From Adiantum capillus-veneris (lineage: Eukaryota; Streptophyta; Polypodiopsida; Polypodiales; Pteridaceae): a DNA stretch of 64,000 nucleotides. The DNA lies in contig CM043964.1 in the NCBI GenBank assembly GCA_014529385.2, positions 105,627,087 through 105,691,086 of the forward strand, read 5' to 3'. Each line of letters starts with the position of its first letter. Positions within the stretch are counted from its first letter, which is position 1. A program made the translations under genes and the position numbers. The notes beneath the pieces were generated by a model. It was not told the DNA's origin. It did no database searches and saw nothing but the letters and a program-made list of their open reading frames with translations. Below, piece after piece: positions 37,772 through 50,962 of this stretch.

Positions 37772-37985
37772 GGGGATTATATACTACAAACGTGGTGATG
37801 GTTTTAAATCTATAAGTTTCATGGACACACCCTCTAGATTTATAGATACATGCATATTTACAATAATATTTTTGTTGTGAATTCAATGTCTTGAGAAGAT
37901 GTTCTCAACTTGTGTGATTACAAAATAAGAGATTGTTGGGAGTTAAAACTCATTTCTATTAAATGGTGATTATTTTTTTCTTTCT

Positions 37986-38027
<42 letters not shown>

Positions 38028-38382
38028 GGATAATGTACCTCATTATTGGAGAATGCAAGATGCTACACATTGCTAGATGGGACAACTATAACACGTGGAT
38101 GGGGGGCGCTTTACACCTGTCACCCATTCAATACATGATTAATTCTAACTATGTGTTGTCTGGTTGGTTGGCAGGTGAGTCTCTCATCCCTCAGGTAGGA
38201 ATGCTTGTGGCAGAAAGCATCTCCTACAAAATCCAATTTCTTTGTAAATTTATCTTTGTAAAGCTGATTAATGCTATGTTCTTTTGTTATTTATGATCAT
38301 AAAGATAATTTATTTTGTATTGAAACTTCAATCTAAATTGTACTTAAGCATATGATTCCAATTGTGGTTAGGATTAAAACAT

Positions 38383-38386
<4 letters not shown>
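37772..38386 (+). mobile_element. Terminal PLE repeat, unit 6 (copy B of unit 4)
   Basis: Same leader, CT tract, exon 1 (ends at 38194, CAG|GTAGGA) and half intron as unit 4, ending at aaaacataaaac followed by CA. It arose with the 13-kb duplication and is not an independent insertion. Confidence 0.8.

Positions 38387-38463
<77 letters not shown>
38387..38463. repeat. (CA)n tract at PLE 3' end, copy B
   Basis: About 77 bp of CA followed by tgatacacgagttg, as in copy A. Confidence 0.95.
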
Positions 38464-38465
<2 letters not shown>

Positions 38466-38558
38466 ATACACGAGTTGTTTCTCAAGTGTCACCACTTTAT
38501 TTAGTTTGAAAGAAACTTGGTTTTTTTTTTTTTAAAGCCCCCTCCTTGCTCTTCACTT

Positions 38559-39071
38559 TTACATGTCTAGTAGACCATCCATGACATGATCACACAAACA
38601 GCTGTCACAGTAGAAACAGGTGGTTGGTCGTTCTGACAAAGGTAGGATTCGAGTAGATAAGACACCATACTCCAAGGTTCGTGGTGTGATATTGAAATAC
38701 CCTCTGAGGGGCTGGCCATAACTGCGATACAAAAAAATCTTTCGAAATGGAAGAAACTGTGCTAGCAGATATAATCGTTCTGAAAAACCTCGCTTCATTG
38801 AGTATTCTACATAATAGTATTGAGGTCCTATACCCATTGCTTCACTTTCCATCGCCAGACGAATGTTATTCCTAAAATTCTCTCTACCCCAAATTGTCAT
38901 CCTGGTCACTCGGTTCTGATATGTCCACCACTTCGTCTGAGTCACAAATGTGCCTAACTGTGGAAATAAAAGCCGTTCATAACGGAGGAGTGTGGCTCGC
39001 TTAGTAGACTCACTTGATTGCTGAAGATGTGCAATAGATATTGCTAAAACATGTTCCCCAGTATGAGCCAT
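38559..39071 (-). CDS. Hypothetical protein, 170 aa, copy B
   Basis: Same sequence as the minus-strand ORF at 23765-24277, with the same ATG choice, C-terminal cysteine cluster CFYCDSCLCDH, and upstream TATA box (39185-39193, minus strand). If this is a real gene it is present here as a tandem pair about 14.8 kb apart. Function not recognised; no domain assignment is offered. Confidence 0.45.
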   Translation of the reverse strand: MAHTGEHVLAISIAHLQQSSESTKRATLLRYERLLFPQLGTFVTQTKWWTYQNRVTRMTIWGRENFRNNIRLAMESEAMGIGPQYYYVEYSMKRGFSERLYLLAQFLPFRKIFLYRSYGQPLRGYFNITPRTLEYGVLSTRILPLSERPTTCFYCDSCLCDHVMDGLLDM

Positions 39072-39184
39072 AACAGATAAATATGTAGAATACACCTAAT
39101 GACAATGGTTGATGTTTACTTTTAACTCGCAATCAGCTACTCTCAACAATTGCTATACACTGGTTTGTTAAAGAGATGCTCGTC

Positions 39185-39193
39185 TTATATAGA
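39185..39193 (-). promoter_or_regulatory. TATA box for the 170-aa ORF, copy B
   Basis: The minus strand reads tctatataa; duplicate of 24391-24399. Confidence 0.45.
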
Positions 39194-39896
39194 CTGATTG
39201 ATGACTGAACCCAATGTTTGTGTTTAACAAGAAAAAAAGAACTTTACTTTGTAGGCCTCGTCTAGTTTTGCTTTAGCTTCTGTCTCTAAAACTGTCCTAG
39301 TGTACGGAGCTTTTACCTTAGACTCGGAAGGGATAAGATGTTATGGATTACTGGCGGTTTGTATCCAACCAAGATTGAGAGCACTAGCTCGTATAAAGAC
39401 CGTATATCGGTTTTTAAAAAAAATGGGCTTACATACACTTGCTATCTATTGCCACTTGCAAGTTAACACATAAATTGATTTGATAATTTGTTGTAGTGTG
39501 TTACTGTGAATGTGGGACCGCCTTTTTCATAAAGGGAAAAGACTCCCTGTATTACTCTCACCGTATGAGGTTTTCGTATTCTTTGCAGTACCCGATTGTG
39601 TGTATCGCGCACTGGCGTTCTGCCGCTTGTAAGGAATTCCCTTGCTTTGTTGAGCTGAGATGTTTCGTGAGCTCTCTTCTGGCTTCTCATTCCCAGATCT
39701 TATGCTGAGTATGATCCCGGAGTGAATGGAATTGAAGGCCGGCCTTGATGGGGAAGCGTGCAGTATTCATACCCGTCTGTAGCGTGACATAAGCTCGCCT
39801 ATAAATGGATCATCAGGTGAGCGCCTATGCTCACTTAGCACTGTGATTTGTGACCTCTGTGTTGCTTTCAATTCTGCGTTGCTGTGTGACTTCATC

Positions 39897-39950
39897 ATGC
39901 CGAAAAAAAGTGATAAAGCTATCATGGAGGCTTCTGCTTCAAACTTACAG
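39897..39950 (+). CDS. Candidate first coding exon of an unknown split gene, copy B
   Basis: Identical 18 codons and CAG|GT donor as 25103-25156. The microexon candidate in this copy is 44042-44060, with donor GTAAGT. Splice-signal hypothesis only. Confidence 0.3.
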
Positions 39951-41607
39951 GTTATATTTTTGTTGGTTTCTAAAATTAAAAAAAAGAAGAGATATTGGTA
40001 ATCGGATTCTGACTGTTTGCTTAACGGGAAGTCATGCTTCAAATTTATGAATGATATTTTAGTGAACATTGGTAAAATATAACTGCTCTTGGATCTGGTG
40101 CTTGAGGAAGTGTTTGGACTGGGTACTGGGTGAATTTTGGAAATTATGGCTGGGGCATTTGGCTACCAGATGATTATGACTCTAGAAGTTTACTATAGGG
40201 CAGCCGAATGGGTTGGAATGTGATGAGGATGTTGATGGGATACATATCATTGAATGGTTGTTGATTTGAGAGCATTTTAAACTAAGAAATTTTTAAAGCT
40301 TGAAAATGTCTACTGACATGGCTTTTTTGCCAGGTTTGTTGCTTACTAAGGTATAATTTGCAAGTTATATCTCTGTTGATTTCTAATTTTTTTAAAAAGG
40401 GGGATACTGTTAATCGGATGCTGCCTGTTTGCTTGACGGGAATTAATGCTTCAAAATTATGATTGAGATATCAGTTAACATTGGTAAATTTTAACTGCTC
40501 TTTCAACTTGATCTGGTGCTTGAGGAATTGTTCGGACTGGTTACTGGATGGAATTTTTGAAACTGTGGCTAGGGCATAGTGTTACCGGATGACTGTGACT
40601 CGAGCAGGTTACTGTATGGCAGCCTAGTGGGATGTAATGGGATGAAGATATTGATGTTATGCATTAAATGGTTTTTGATTTGAAGCATTTAAAACTTGAA
40701 AATGTCTGTTGACATTACTTTTTGCCGGGGTTGTTGCTTACTAGTTGTAATCTGGAGGCCAAAATGAAACTTTTTAGGAATTGTTGTAACTCATTATTTG
40801 TATTACTCTGGCTGGCTGAGGATGCCGATTTCTTGAAGAAGATAAGTGTGAATCAGATTACTGCAGGGATTTGAATCGGGTTGATGGTTTTATAAAAATA
40901 AATATAAAATATGTATTGCTCAAAACTGGGTGCAGAGATTGTCGGATTCCATGATAACGTTGTAAAACTAGAGGTTCGACTTACGATGGGTACATTTACT
41001 GACCGTTGACTGTGTCCTTGGTGCTTATACCTAATGTCGTGAAAAGTCTAAAGAGACTCTGGCTGAACTGATAACATTGTTCTGAGTTGTTGCCTAATTG
41101 GATGAGGCTTGGAAAGCTGAAAATGACTTCGCATACCCTAATTTGTTGGAAATTTGGTTATGTTTCTTCTCCCTTGTTTGTTTTTACCATAATACTTCAC
41201 AAGATGGTTAATGTAAAGGAAGGTCTGCTTGGCGAATCTCTGATTTATCTTATCAAATGACTGCTTCTGGCTGGGACTGTTTTTTTTCCTTGAGTAAAAC
41301 AAATAAACTTGACAGCGTTTGACTCTCTTCGTAGATGATATCTCGTATTTATGTGAACTTTACTTGGCCTACTGGTATGCAATATGTTCTTGGCTTGATA
41401 CGTTTACTTCGATTATATTTCGGAAATTGTCTAGACTTGCTCTATTGACTGGGCTATCTAAAAAACTATTGTATGATGTCTGGTTTTATTACAAACTTTG
41501 ACAAAAAGGCTGTCAGTCATTGCATAATGACAGCGGCTGTTTTTTATAAAATTTTGGATTATAGCTTGAAAAGGCTTAGATCTGAAAAGTAGTTAAATAT
41601 CTCTGGT

Positions 41608-41682
<75 letters not shown>

Positions 41683-42364
41683 TTGGAAATGTTTTTGGAT
41701 TAAGATCTGGTCCGAAAGTGAATTTTTTTTTAGATTTCTCATTTCGAATTAGGTGCTGTCCATAACTGAAATCTGGCCTTTAATGGCATTTAGTTTGTAG
41801 TTCTCTCTTGTCTGATTAAGAAGGTAGTTCGTGTCTGGCTTGGATAATCTGCCTATAAAAACCTACTAAGGTTTTGGAAATTTTTTAAGTTTTGAGAATC
41901 CTAAAATTAAATATCTACACTATGATGAATTCACTTTCCGTATTGGATTGGCAATAATCCATGGATCTTTCTTATTTTAAACAAGATACTAGATAAGAAC
42001 TGTGTGAAATTTTAAAAGTGACATGGATAACAACTGGGATGCCCAGCATCACCTGCGTACAGTCACGTGCTAACAAATTGTTTTCTTGTGGCTATGGGTG
42101 CAGGTGAGGGCTACCTTCTTTTAAAGCATTCAGTTCTAAGTTATTGATGACTATGGATGTTCGCTTAACTTGAAGCTACATTACTCCGAAGTTGGGGACG
42201 GCTTCACCCCATGATTTACATTGATATCTTTACTGCCTTGTACAAAATTTATTTTCAACTGCAAATAGATTATTGTACAATTCCACTGTATTGTCCTAGA
42301 ATTAGTGGTCTGTGAACTGTAGTGTTCGTTTGCGTATATATAGGTTTATATATTTAGAACTGCT
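39951..42364. other. Low-copy sequence, copy B: old tandem duplication and (TA)n
   Basis: Repeats the 25157-27595 content, with the diverged tandem pair at about 39945-40725 and a (TA)n run at about 41614-41680 that is shorter than in copy A. No gene recognised. Confidence 0.6.
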
Positions 42365-42655
<291 letters not shown>

Positions 42656-44818
42656 TTTTAAATCTAGCTTGGGATACGAGCCTCATACTAGGCATGCTGG
42701 GCATATCATTCTTAGTCTTCTATTCTATGGAGTACCCATACCTGCATTAGTGATCAATGGCATTTGCAACTCAGCAGCTATCAATGACTCCTTGGACTAC
42801 TCGTGACAATACAATTGACTGTTCTATCAACAACTACGGTACAAGTAGGTGCCGTTGCACCTACTAAGTCAAACTTTGGTTAAATTTGAGCTTAAAAACA
42901 GCATTTACGATTGGGTTTTGTAGGTAATTTACCTCCAATTTATAACGGATACTAACATCAGTAAACCTTTTGGTGTAAACGATTTTTAGCTGATTAATTG
43001 GATGTGTATTCAATCATGCTTGCATAGGGCATTTTGATGATGTCTGCTTTGATGTCATTACATGGTTTTTATACATGCTGTGACCTACATACAATACTTC
43101 AAGTAATGGCAACCAGAATCGTATGTATAGTCGTAAAACAGAGTAGAAAAATGCCAAAACATACTAACCGTACGATATATACCTAGTGTATATCTCATAC
43201 TTTTGATATGATTATTCAGTGGTTCTAACTTTTAAACGGTACACTTTGGCTGGATGTACTTTTGAATTGAGAATCGGTGGTATTGTATAGAGAAAACTTC
43301 AATATTCTGGGACTTCAATAGTGATATATATAGGATTCAAGATGGATAGATTTGGGTTAATGTTAATTGCTACCCTACTGCTGATTGAAATTCCAGCAAC
43401 AATATTTTACATAAACTTGTCCTGGACATAAAGCTGGTTTACTTCTATCTTTTTATGCACGAACACACTCTTGATGAAGGTAAGTATATAGTGGTCAAAG
43501 ATATTTGCTTGCTCTTGGGACTTGACAAAAGTAATAATAAATGTATGGAAGTAAAATGATTATCATTAGCATAATAGGTATGACCATTGGTCTTTGTTGA
43601 CTGTTCAAGACTGGTCTAACTGATGATTGAACATACATGGCTAGTTTAAGAGAATTGTTTGTAGACTTCAGAATTTGGCATGACCAAGCTTGGCATCATG
43701 GATTTTTTGACTTGAAAATAACACATATGTATTGGTTGCTAGAGCCTTAAACCTCATGTGAGGGTCTCAGTAGAGATGGCATTGAATGGAAACTTGAAAT
43801 ATTATCCGTTTTACAAATGAGATGCTGCCCAATTTTTTCTTTTAAGAGATCTTTAGTACCGGAAGCAGGGAATCATTTCAAGGCTACCTTACCCAACTTT
43901 ATTAGCTTGAAAATAACTTATCTTGTGTTCAAGGCTAGTAAGAACAGATGCATAGCTGTAAACATGGGTAAAGAAGGATGCAATACGACTTACTGCAAAT
44001 ACTAGTAAAAACCAATTTTCTTAAATTGTACTTCTGTGCAGGAGCTCAGTTTTGATAAAGGTAAGTATACAGTGGTGCATTCTCAGGTTGTTTGATGCTA
44101 TCCTTTCTTGATGAATAAATGCATAATTTTTGAAACAAAGGGTTGTAATTTGCTTTGAAATTAATCCAATGATTGTTAAAAGAGCCTTAATCCTCAAGTG
44201 GGGGTCTCAGAGGAGATGGCATTAGACTGGACTTTTGAAAACTGATCCAATTTACAAAGGAGATGCTGTCGGATTTTTTCTAGAATTAAAAGATGTAAAA
44301 CAATATCGGAATTAAATTGCTCAGTCTTTTAATATAATATTCGAGCTATGTTATGTTGTTAGCTTTTGCTGTAATTTTTGACACCAATAACAAGGGGAGG
44401 GAGTCGTTGACACCTGTCTTCCCAAGTAATGCCAGTTCTGATGGGCTTGTGTTTCTTGGATGGTGACATGTAAGAGATTATTTCCTTGGGATTACAACAA
44501 AAACTACAGCAGTAACGGAAGGTCGTCCAATGTACCAGCTAACGTACTAGCTGGTTCCTTCTACATGTAGATGTACTGGAAACTCATCCCAAAGGATGGG
44601 CACATAAGATATAACACTAAGATAATATTTTGTAGTGATCAAAGATCAAATTTTTGATCTAAATGATTGTATTATCCATTAGATACAGAATGTTGTATTG
44701 GTGTATATGAAATGCTAGTTGAGGTTTATCACATCTTGTCTTAAAATATTGTTATTTAATATATTATTTAATACAATTGTCTAAGTATGGTTCAATTATG
44801 AGGGAATCTTTCATACCT

Positions 44819-44852
<34 letters not shown>

Positions 44853-46061
44853 TGTAGTGTGCATATATCAGTCTTTGTCAAAACACACACGAACACACAC
44901 GTATGCATACATAATGTACCAATAACTTATACGAATAAAATGGCACATAAGCCGAGGACATGACACGACAATTTTGTTAATCAGTTAGCTTGGCAACATG
45001 CAACTACTTCATTGGCAGACGAATGACAAGCAACCGAAGAGGATGGAGACGCCAAGCAATACATCAAGTTTGCTAATAAAAGCCATAGTTTTTCTTGTAT
45101 AATAAATTCTCACATGGAGCAAGTCTCTATGGAAAATATGTACAAAACCTTTTTCTTAAAAACCAAAAATCTCAATATTAGAGATATTATCTCATTTGGA
45201 TTTGAATTAGTGCAAAGGGGATGCCCCTAAAATAATAAGGTGTTATTATGTTTTGCCAAGAATGGCCACACTTACACTAAGGAGGGTACAAGCACATTGC
45301 CAGTTAAGACACCGGTTTCAAAATATTATAAATGTTTGGCATACGAACTGAATATGCACTACATAACGTAAATCTTGCCCATTGGTTTTTTTTGAAAAAC
45401 ATGCACAAACTGTACGTTACAAGCATAGTGTAAACTATGTAGAGTAGAAGCCAAACAAAATCCTCATATTCAGTGGAAAGTTTTTTTTCACATAATTGCC
45501 CAAATTTGGAAAATTTTAAGTTAAAAACACAATATGCGTCTCGCTACAACACAACAATAAGATATCTTTACCAAAAGCCGGGTTAAATGGTAAAGATCAA
45601 TCCTTGCCAATTTTTTTAAAGGTGATACTCTAGCAAGGTCAAGCCAGTAAGTAATGCTTAGATGTAGGCGGTGCCACTTGCCTGGAATAAAACAACGCAA
45701 CCAACATGCGAGCAGTTAAAGCACAGAACATAAAGCAAGCTTCAAAATTAGCATACGTAGTGGCGTTTGAAGCACATAGGCCACAACTCTGTAGCGCATG
45801 CAGTAAAGCCTCACATATAGCGCATGAGATTATCGCAGGATACAACACCACACTGATAAGTAATACGTTATTAAGGTATTATAAGTAGTTCAAGCAATTG
45901 CGCTAACACTCAACAGAGAGGCAAATAACCCTAGTCGCGCATCTACAACATTGCACAAGCACTCCAACATTGCAAACGATGGAAACACCTACCCCGGCTA
46001 CCTTCAAATACTCGGAAAACGGAGACGGTAATCGGTTTTTGGTTATTTTTTGCAAGCATAA
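42656..46061. other. Low-copy sequence, copy B, 3' part
   Basis: Equivalent to 27897-31304, including the tandem microexon-like pair (donors at about 43481 and 44061) and a CA tract near 44820-44850. No confident gene. Confidence 0.55.
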
Positions 46062-47240
46062 TTAATTGGTGCTTTCTTTTTTGAAGTGTATGCGCAAATC
46101 AAGTAGAACACATATGGCTTCGGTAATTTCAGTCTCACACACACGATAGGTAGAGGTTAATTTCATCTACTGCACAAAAAGATTGGTGATAAAAACTCTA
46201 ATAAGTACGCACACATGGTTGGGAAGTACAAATGATTTAGTCTCAAAAACATAGAAGAAAAAAACAGCTATGAACCACCATCAAGGTTTACACAAATAGA
46301 ACTGTAAAAATAGGGATGGTCATGGCCATAAGTACACACATAGTTTTTTTGGAGTCCACATACATAGGTGGGTATAAAACCACATATGTATAGAAAAACA
46401 CATATATGGATAGCACACTTGGAAAGCACATATGTATTGAAAAACACATATATGGATAGCACACTTGCAAAGTCTCACATACGCATAGGAGAAAGGGATT
46501 ATGAATAGTATATATAGCAGATAAAGAGCAGTAGCATGAAGTTGATAAAAAAGGTAACATCATAAGGCTGCTAACAAAGTGTGTCACTTGAAGGTAATAG
46601 CAAAGGTGGTATACATTTCAATCGATAATAAACCTATACAAGAGGAGTAACATAAATGGCGACAACAAGGAGTAACCAGGTAAATTGATACATAAGAAAT
46701 TGTATACGAGTTACCTTTTTCAAAGTATCTTTTGGATATGAAGTTCCTTTAAAGTATTCTCTTTAGATGTACCAAAAAGCTTTTTTAGGGATCAAGATAT
46801 GAAACATTTTTGATGACTACCTCCTATGAGGGCATAAGTCAAATGTGAACAAAGTTTTTTTTTGAAAAATGAGTGGTATTACAAACAAAATGCTGCCAAA
46901 TTTTTTTAAAATCGTATATACCATAGAAAGTGGGAGTCATACACTAATAATTGGGGAAAAAATTATGTATAGTACATAAAAATATTAACCACATGTGTGT
47001 AAATATTGCTGACAAACAGGGGTACATGCAAACAGCTAGGATGAGCATCACTCAATACAACAAATTTGGGACAAGCTCATGGTGGCACATAATGGGAAAA
47101 GAGAACCAAGCCAATAGAAATTAGAGACCCTATCTCTAAGCCGTGTAAACAAATAAAAACTTTCACAGACCGCAATCGAGCCTACTTACATAGACGGGAA
47201 AAAGAAAACATAAGATATTTCTAGGAGTATGGTTGGGGTC
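46062..47240. other. Intergenic sequence with a 46-bp tandem duplication
   Basis: No gene recognised. A 46-bp unit beginning cacatatgtat(a/t)gaaaaac is present twice in tandem (46381-46426 and 46427-46472) with only a couple of differences. Other sequence is AT-rich. Confidence 0.6.
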
Positions 47241-47244
47241 CAGG

Positions 47245-47649
<405 letters not shown>

Positions 47650-47790
47650 CAAGCAAACATTGGCGGCAAGTATATGTTGGTGGGAAGAGAGTGACAAAGG
47701 AGAGTTGGCGGTGGCGGCAACTCTTCTGTTGGCGGCAAGAGAGTGGCAAAGGAGTGTTGGTGGTAAGGAGACACATCAAAAACAACGAGT
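47650..47790. repeat. Degenerate minisatellite (gttggcggcaa…)
   Basis: Several imperfect copies of ttggcggcaag followed by agagtg(a/g)caaaggag occur between the CA tract and about 47770. The short overlapping ORFs here are products of this repeat. Confidence 0.55.
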
Positions 47791-47942
47791 GCAACACATT
47801 TCCAATGTAAGTGCACTTATTTTATTTTTTTGGCATGCATTTTGTTTTAAAATTAATGTCTATTTGCGCTTATGGTCGAGGTAAAGGCTCACATGAGCCC
47901 ACGGGTTATCCCCCATGCTCATGATTTTTTGGATTCTATTGA

Positions 47943-48136
47943 GGTTTGGAATGCTTATTTTCATGCAATGGGCAGCCCGTTTGGGAAGCCCATTGCATGA
48001 AAATAGACATGCTGAAACCCCTCTATAGAGGGGCTAAACTCATGCCATTTGGCCCCTCTATTAGAGGGGTTTTGGCATGCTTATTTTCATGCAATGGGCA
48101 CGGGTTGCCCATTTCATGCAAATAAGCATGCCAAAC
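47943..48136. mobile_element. MITE-like foldback element with nested hairpins (194 bp)
   Basis: The left end ggtttggaatgcttatttt and the complement of the right end ggtttggcatgcttatttg extend into roughly 37-bp inverted termini that continue through catg(c/a)aatgggca(g/a)cccg. Inside, a second copy of the arm (47988-48012) pairs with the left terminus, and cccctctatagagggg and cccctctattagagggg are palindromes. The whole element can fold as a multi-armed cruciform. No clear target duplication was found. Confidence 0.7.
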
Positions 48137-48432
48137 CGTATCTGCCATATCTCCAAAGCACTCAATTATAAAAATCATGTTTAGGGAAGCCCACGAGACT
48201 CAAGTGCTCTAGTTAATGATGCACATGGCTTGATCATCAAGCTCGCTTTAGGGAACCCTGTCAAGCTCAAGTATACCTTACTCTATCTGCACACAAAATG
48301 GCCGTCAAGTCCTTTACTTCAAGTTCTGGTAGTAGAATCAACTCAAAAGATGTGAAGATAGAAAACAAAACCTTGTACCATGCAACCTGCTACAAGAGAC
48401 ATCTGGTATCCTTTAAATCTGCAGTTGGCACT
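48137..48432. other. Sequence without recognised gene
   Basis: AT-rich flank between the foldback element and the minus-strand ORF remnants. A short plus-strand ORF (48298-48504) has no recognisable features. Confidence 0.4.
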
Positions 48433-48762
48433 TTAGTAGCCCCCATGATCAAATGGAATAATAAGGAATTGCCCACACACTGGAGCATCATAATATCCAC
48501 ATGAGCATACACTTCCTGTATCAATCAACATGAAGCATTTTTGGTGCAAATATGCTACCTTTGGTTCAAATAGCACGCAATTACTATGCATACTTATCAA
48601 TACCCATCCATATTGAATTTTCTTATGAATATCTTTAAAATTTCTTGGATCAAACACCATTGAGATCACATAGCATTGATATACTAGAGCTTCACCTGAA
48701 GCATAGTGCAACACCCACATCTCATAAACTTTTAGCAACTTAATCTCGTCACCAAAAATCAT
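48433..48762 (-). pseudogene. Minus-strand ORF remnant of unknown family
   Basis: 109 codons, not recognised. It lies downstream, in minus-strand sense, of two acidic ORFs (49096-49536 and 49990-50343), and all three may be pieces of one decayed gene or transposon. It is rich in hydrophobic and cysteine residues (CSCGYYDAPVCG). No start context or splice sites convincingly link it to the others. Confidence 0.25.
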
Positions 48763-49095
48763 TAAAGAATTTTGACTTCCTTTTACTCACAACCAAGACA
48801 TCACTAGCATAAGCATCATTGGGAATAACATCCAATTGTAGCCACATTTGGCACATTGTCCAAGGAAATAGAAAACCATGTGAACTTTTGGTAGTATCAA
48901 GGATGCTTTAGCATCATCACCCCCTCTAGATTCGTAGCCATCACGAAAAACCTTGGGAGTTTCTAGACCTGTATCATCATAGGAATTTTTAGCTGCCTAT
49001 TGGGGTTTTAGCTTGATCGTGAAAACCATCTTTATCTTGTAGATCTTTATCCATAGCATCCTTGAGAGAATCACCCTTGGAAGTCTCAACATTCA

Positions 49096-49536
49096 TCAAA
49101 CTGTAGGAGTTATCTCCTCATGTATCCCATGTACAAGCGTAGATGTAGAATCCATGTCAATAATTTGTTCACAATCAACATGATCTAGGAAATCTTCATA
49201 CTCATCAATATCATCATCTAATTCCTCATCTACATCCCTGTTACTTAGCAATCCATCATAGCACTGCAAAGGTTCATCTAGAACCCCCTCTGAAGAGGTA
49301 CATGCATCAGAAAGCTCTTCTATAGTGTCATGATTATCTCCTTCAAATCTAGACAAAAAATAATCAATTATGGCATCTTCTTCTATGATAGCAGCATTTG
49401 CAAACATGTTGTTAGTAGCAATCATAGGTTCATTGACATTCTCAAGCTCATCCTGTGCTGGGTCCACAATCTTGGTCACTTCATCAGCTAATGTGTATAT
49501 AATAGCTTTATTTATGCAATCATCTGCAGCAAACAT
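49096..49536 (-). pseudogene. Acidic ORF remnant of unknown family
   Basis: 146 codons, strongly acidic, with the Asp/Glu-rich run DVDEELDDDIDEYEDFLDHV near its C-terminal end. Not recognised. Acidic low-complexity proteins of this kind occur in decayed transposon ORFs as well as host genes, so no function is offered. Confidence 0.3.
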
Positions 49537-49989
49537 GTTGTCCTCCTCAGCTATAATGCAGATAGTTTTGGTAGCAACTCATCTGCTTGATGAACTCCTT
49601 CAAAATAACCCATGTCAAGGTTAGCAGCTTGTGAACCACTTGCTGTGTACAGTCTACGTCTTTACTGGGACCATTATTGGAGGTAGAGTCCATAAGAGCA
49701 ATCTTTGAAAAAACTTCAAATAATTTTTTTTAGCATTAAATCCATCATTTACCTTTTCTACGTTGCTCAAAATATGCTTTTCTAAAACTGAACCTGCTAC
49801 TTTTAATTCCACATTTTCTTTGGCTTTACTCCTGCAGAAATATTTTTCCAAAATTCATCATAGTTGAGGAACTGCTTCTGATCCTCTTCACCTTTACAGG
49901 CTTCATTCAGTAATCTCTTTTATTTCCAGATCTAGAATCCTTGAGTTTTTGCGAATTTATTCCTCTGCAAAATAGTCTCACCGTGTGGG

Positions 49990-50343
49990 TTATGCTTCTG
50001 CTAGTTCTTGAAATTGCCTTTTAAAATCTAAGTTTACAACCTCTTCAAAAGCTGCAATCATCCGATTTTCTGGAACATTTTGGCTCTTCATCTCCGCTTC
50101 ATAACATGCAATAAAATCTTCTGGATCATATCCCTGAAAATTATGATACTGCTCCCTTACAACATCAAGTGCTAGCTCTACATCATCATCAATCTGCTTT
50201 TTTATTTGCATGTCTTTTGCTTCTTTCAAACATCCATGAACTAATTCCAACATTTTTAACAAATCTGCAACTGCTAGATTTTTATCAAATCCATTGGAGT
50301 TGAAATCGTCAATAAATTGCTTCAATTGTTCTAGCATCTCCAT
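49990..50343 (-). CDS. Hypothetical acidic, probably helical protein, 117 aa
   Basis: Begins MEMLEQLKQFIDDF and has Leu/Glu/Lys-rich heptad-like spacing through much of its length, suggesting helices (LLKMLELVHGCLKEAKDMQ). An in-frame stop lies shortly upstream of the ATG, so the start is well bounded. Two further minus-strand ORFs with acidic or mixed composition follow downstream (49851-49654 and 49536-49096), which suggests one longer ancestral gene broken by mutation. Family unknown; it may be a transposon remnant. Confidence 0.35.
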   Translation of the reverse strand: MEMLEQLKQFIDDFNSNGFDKNLAVADLLKMLELVHGCLKEAKDMQIKKQIDDDVELALDVVREQYHNFQGYDPEDFIACYEAEMKSQNVPENRMIAAFEEVVNLDFKRQFQELAEA

Positions 50344-50912
50344 CTTTACCTCCCACGCCGGCTTGGTTTTGCATCAGGTTCACCAAAGATGTCGGGGGAT
50401 GTGTGTTCAAAACGTGAGCTGGGTAGGCATTGGGCCCTGGCTGTGAGAGGTGTGAAAGAGAAAGAATAGTAGATATTGAAAGATCTAGTAACCACCATAA
50501 TCAACAATTAACTGAATAATGCTTGAGTAAGTTTTTCACTTAATAATGTGTATGCGTTATTCTTCTTTTAATTCGTATGTCTTTGTTGACTTGTTTGTGT
50601 GTTATGAAATGATTGAAATTGGAGTGTGAATGTATCAATGATTCCAAAACAAGGGAGTTTTCATGGGTTGTTATTGAGATTTGTGTTGAAATCAATTGAA
50701 TTTATTGTGTGTGCGGCGTGACAATCAAGTGATATATGTGGGGTAAATTCATGGTGTGCGAGCATTCAATTATGTATATAAGAGAAATTTATCTTGGCCG
50801 TTTTGAGTTCTAAGGAATTTGATTCATATTGCGTCACCTCTTACACAACAATGTGGCTCCACCATTTTATCTTGAGTTCTCATCGTAAATTTGCTCAAGG
50901 GAAGATTCATCT

Positions 50913-50962
<50 letters not shown>

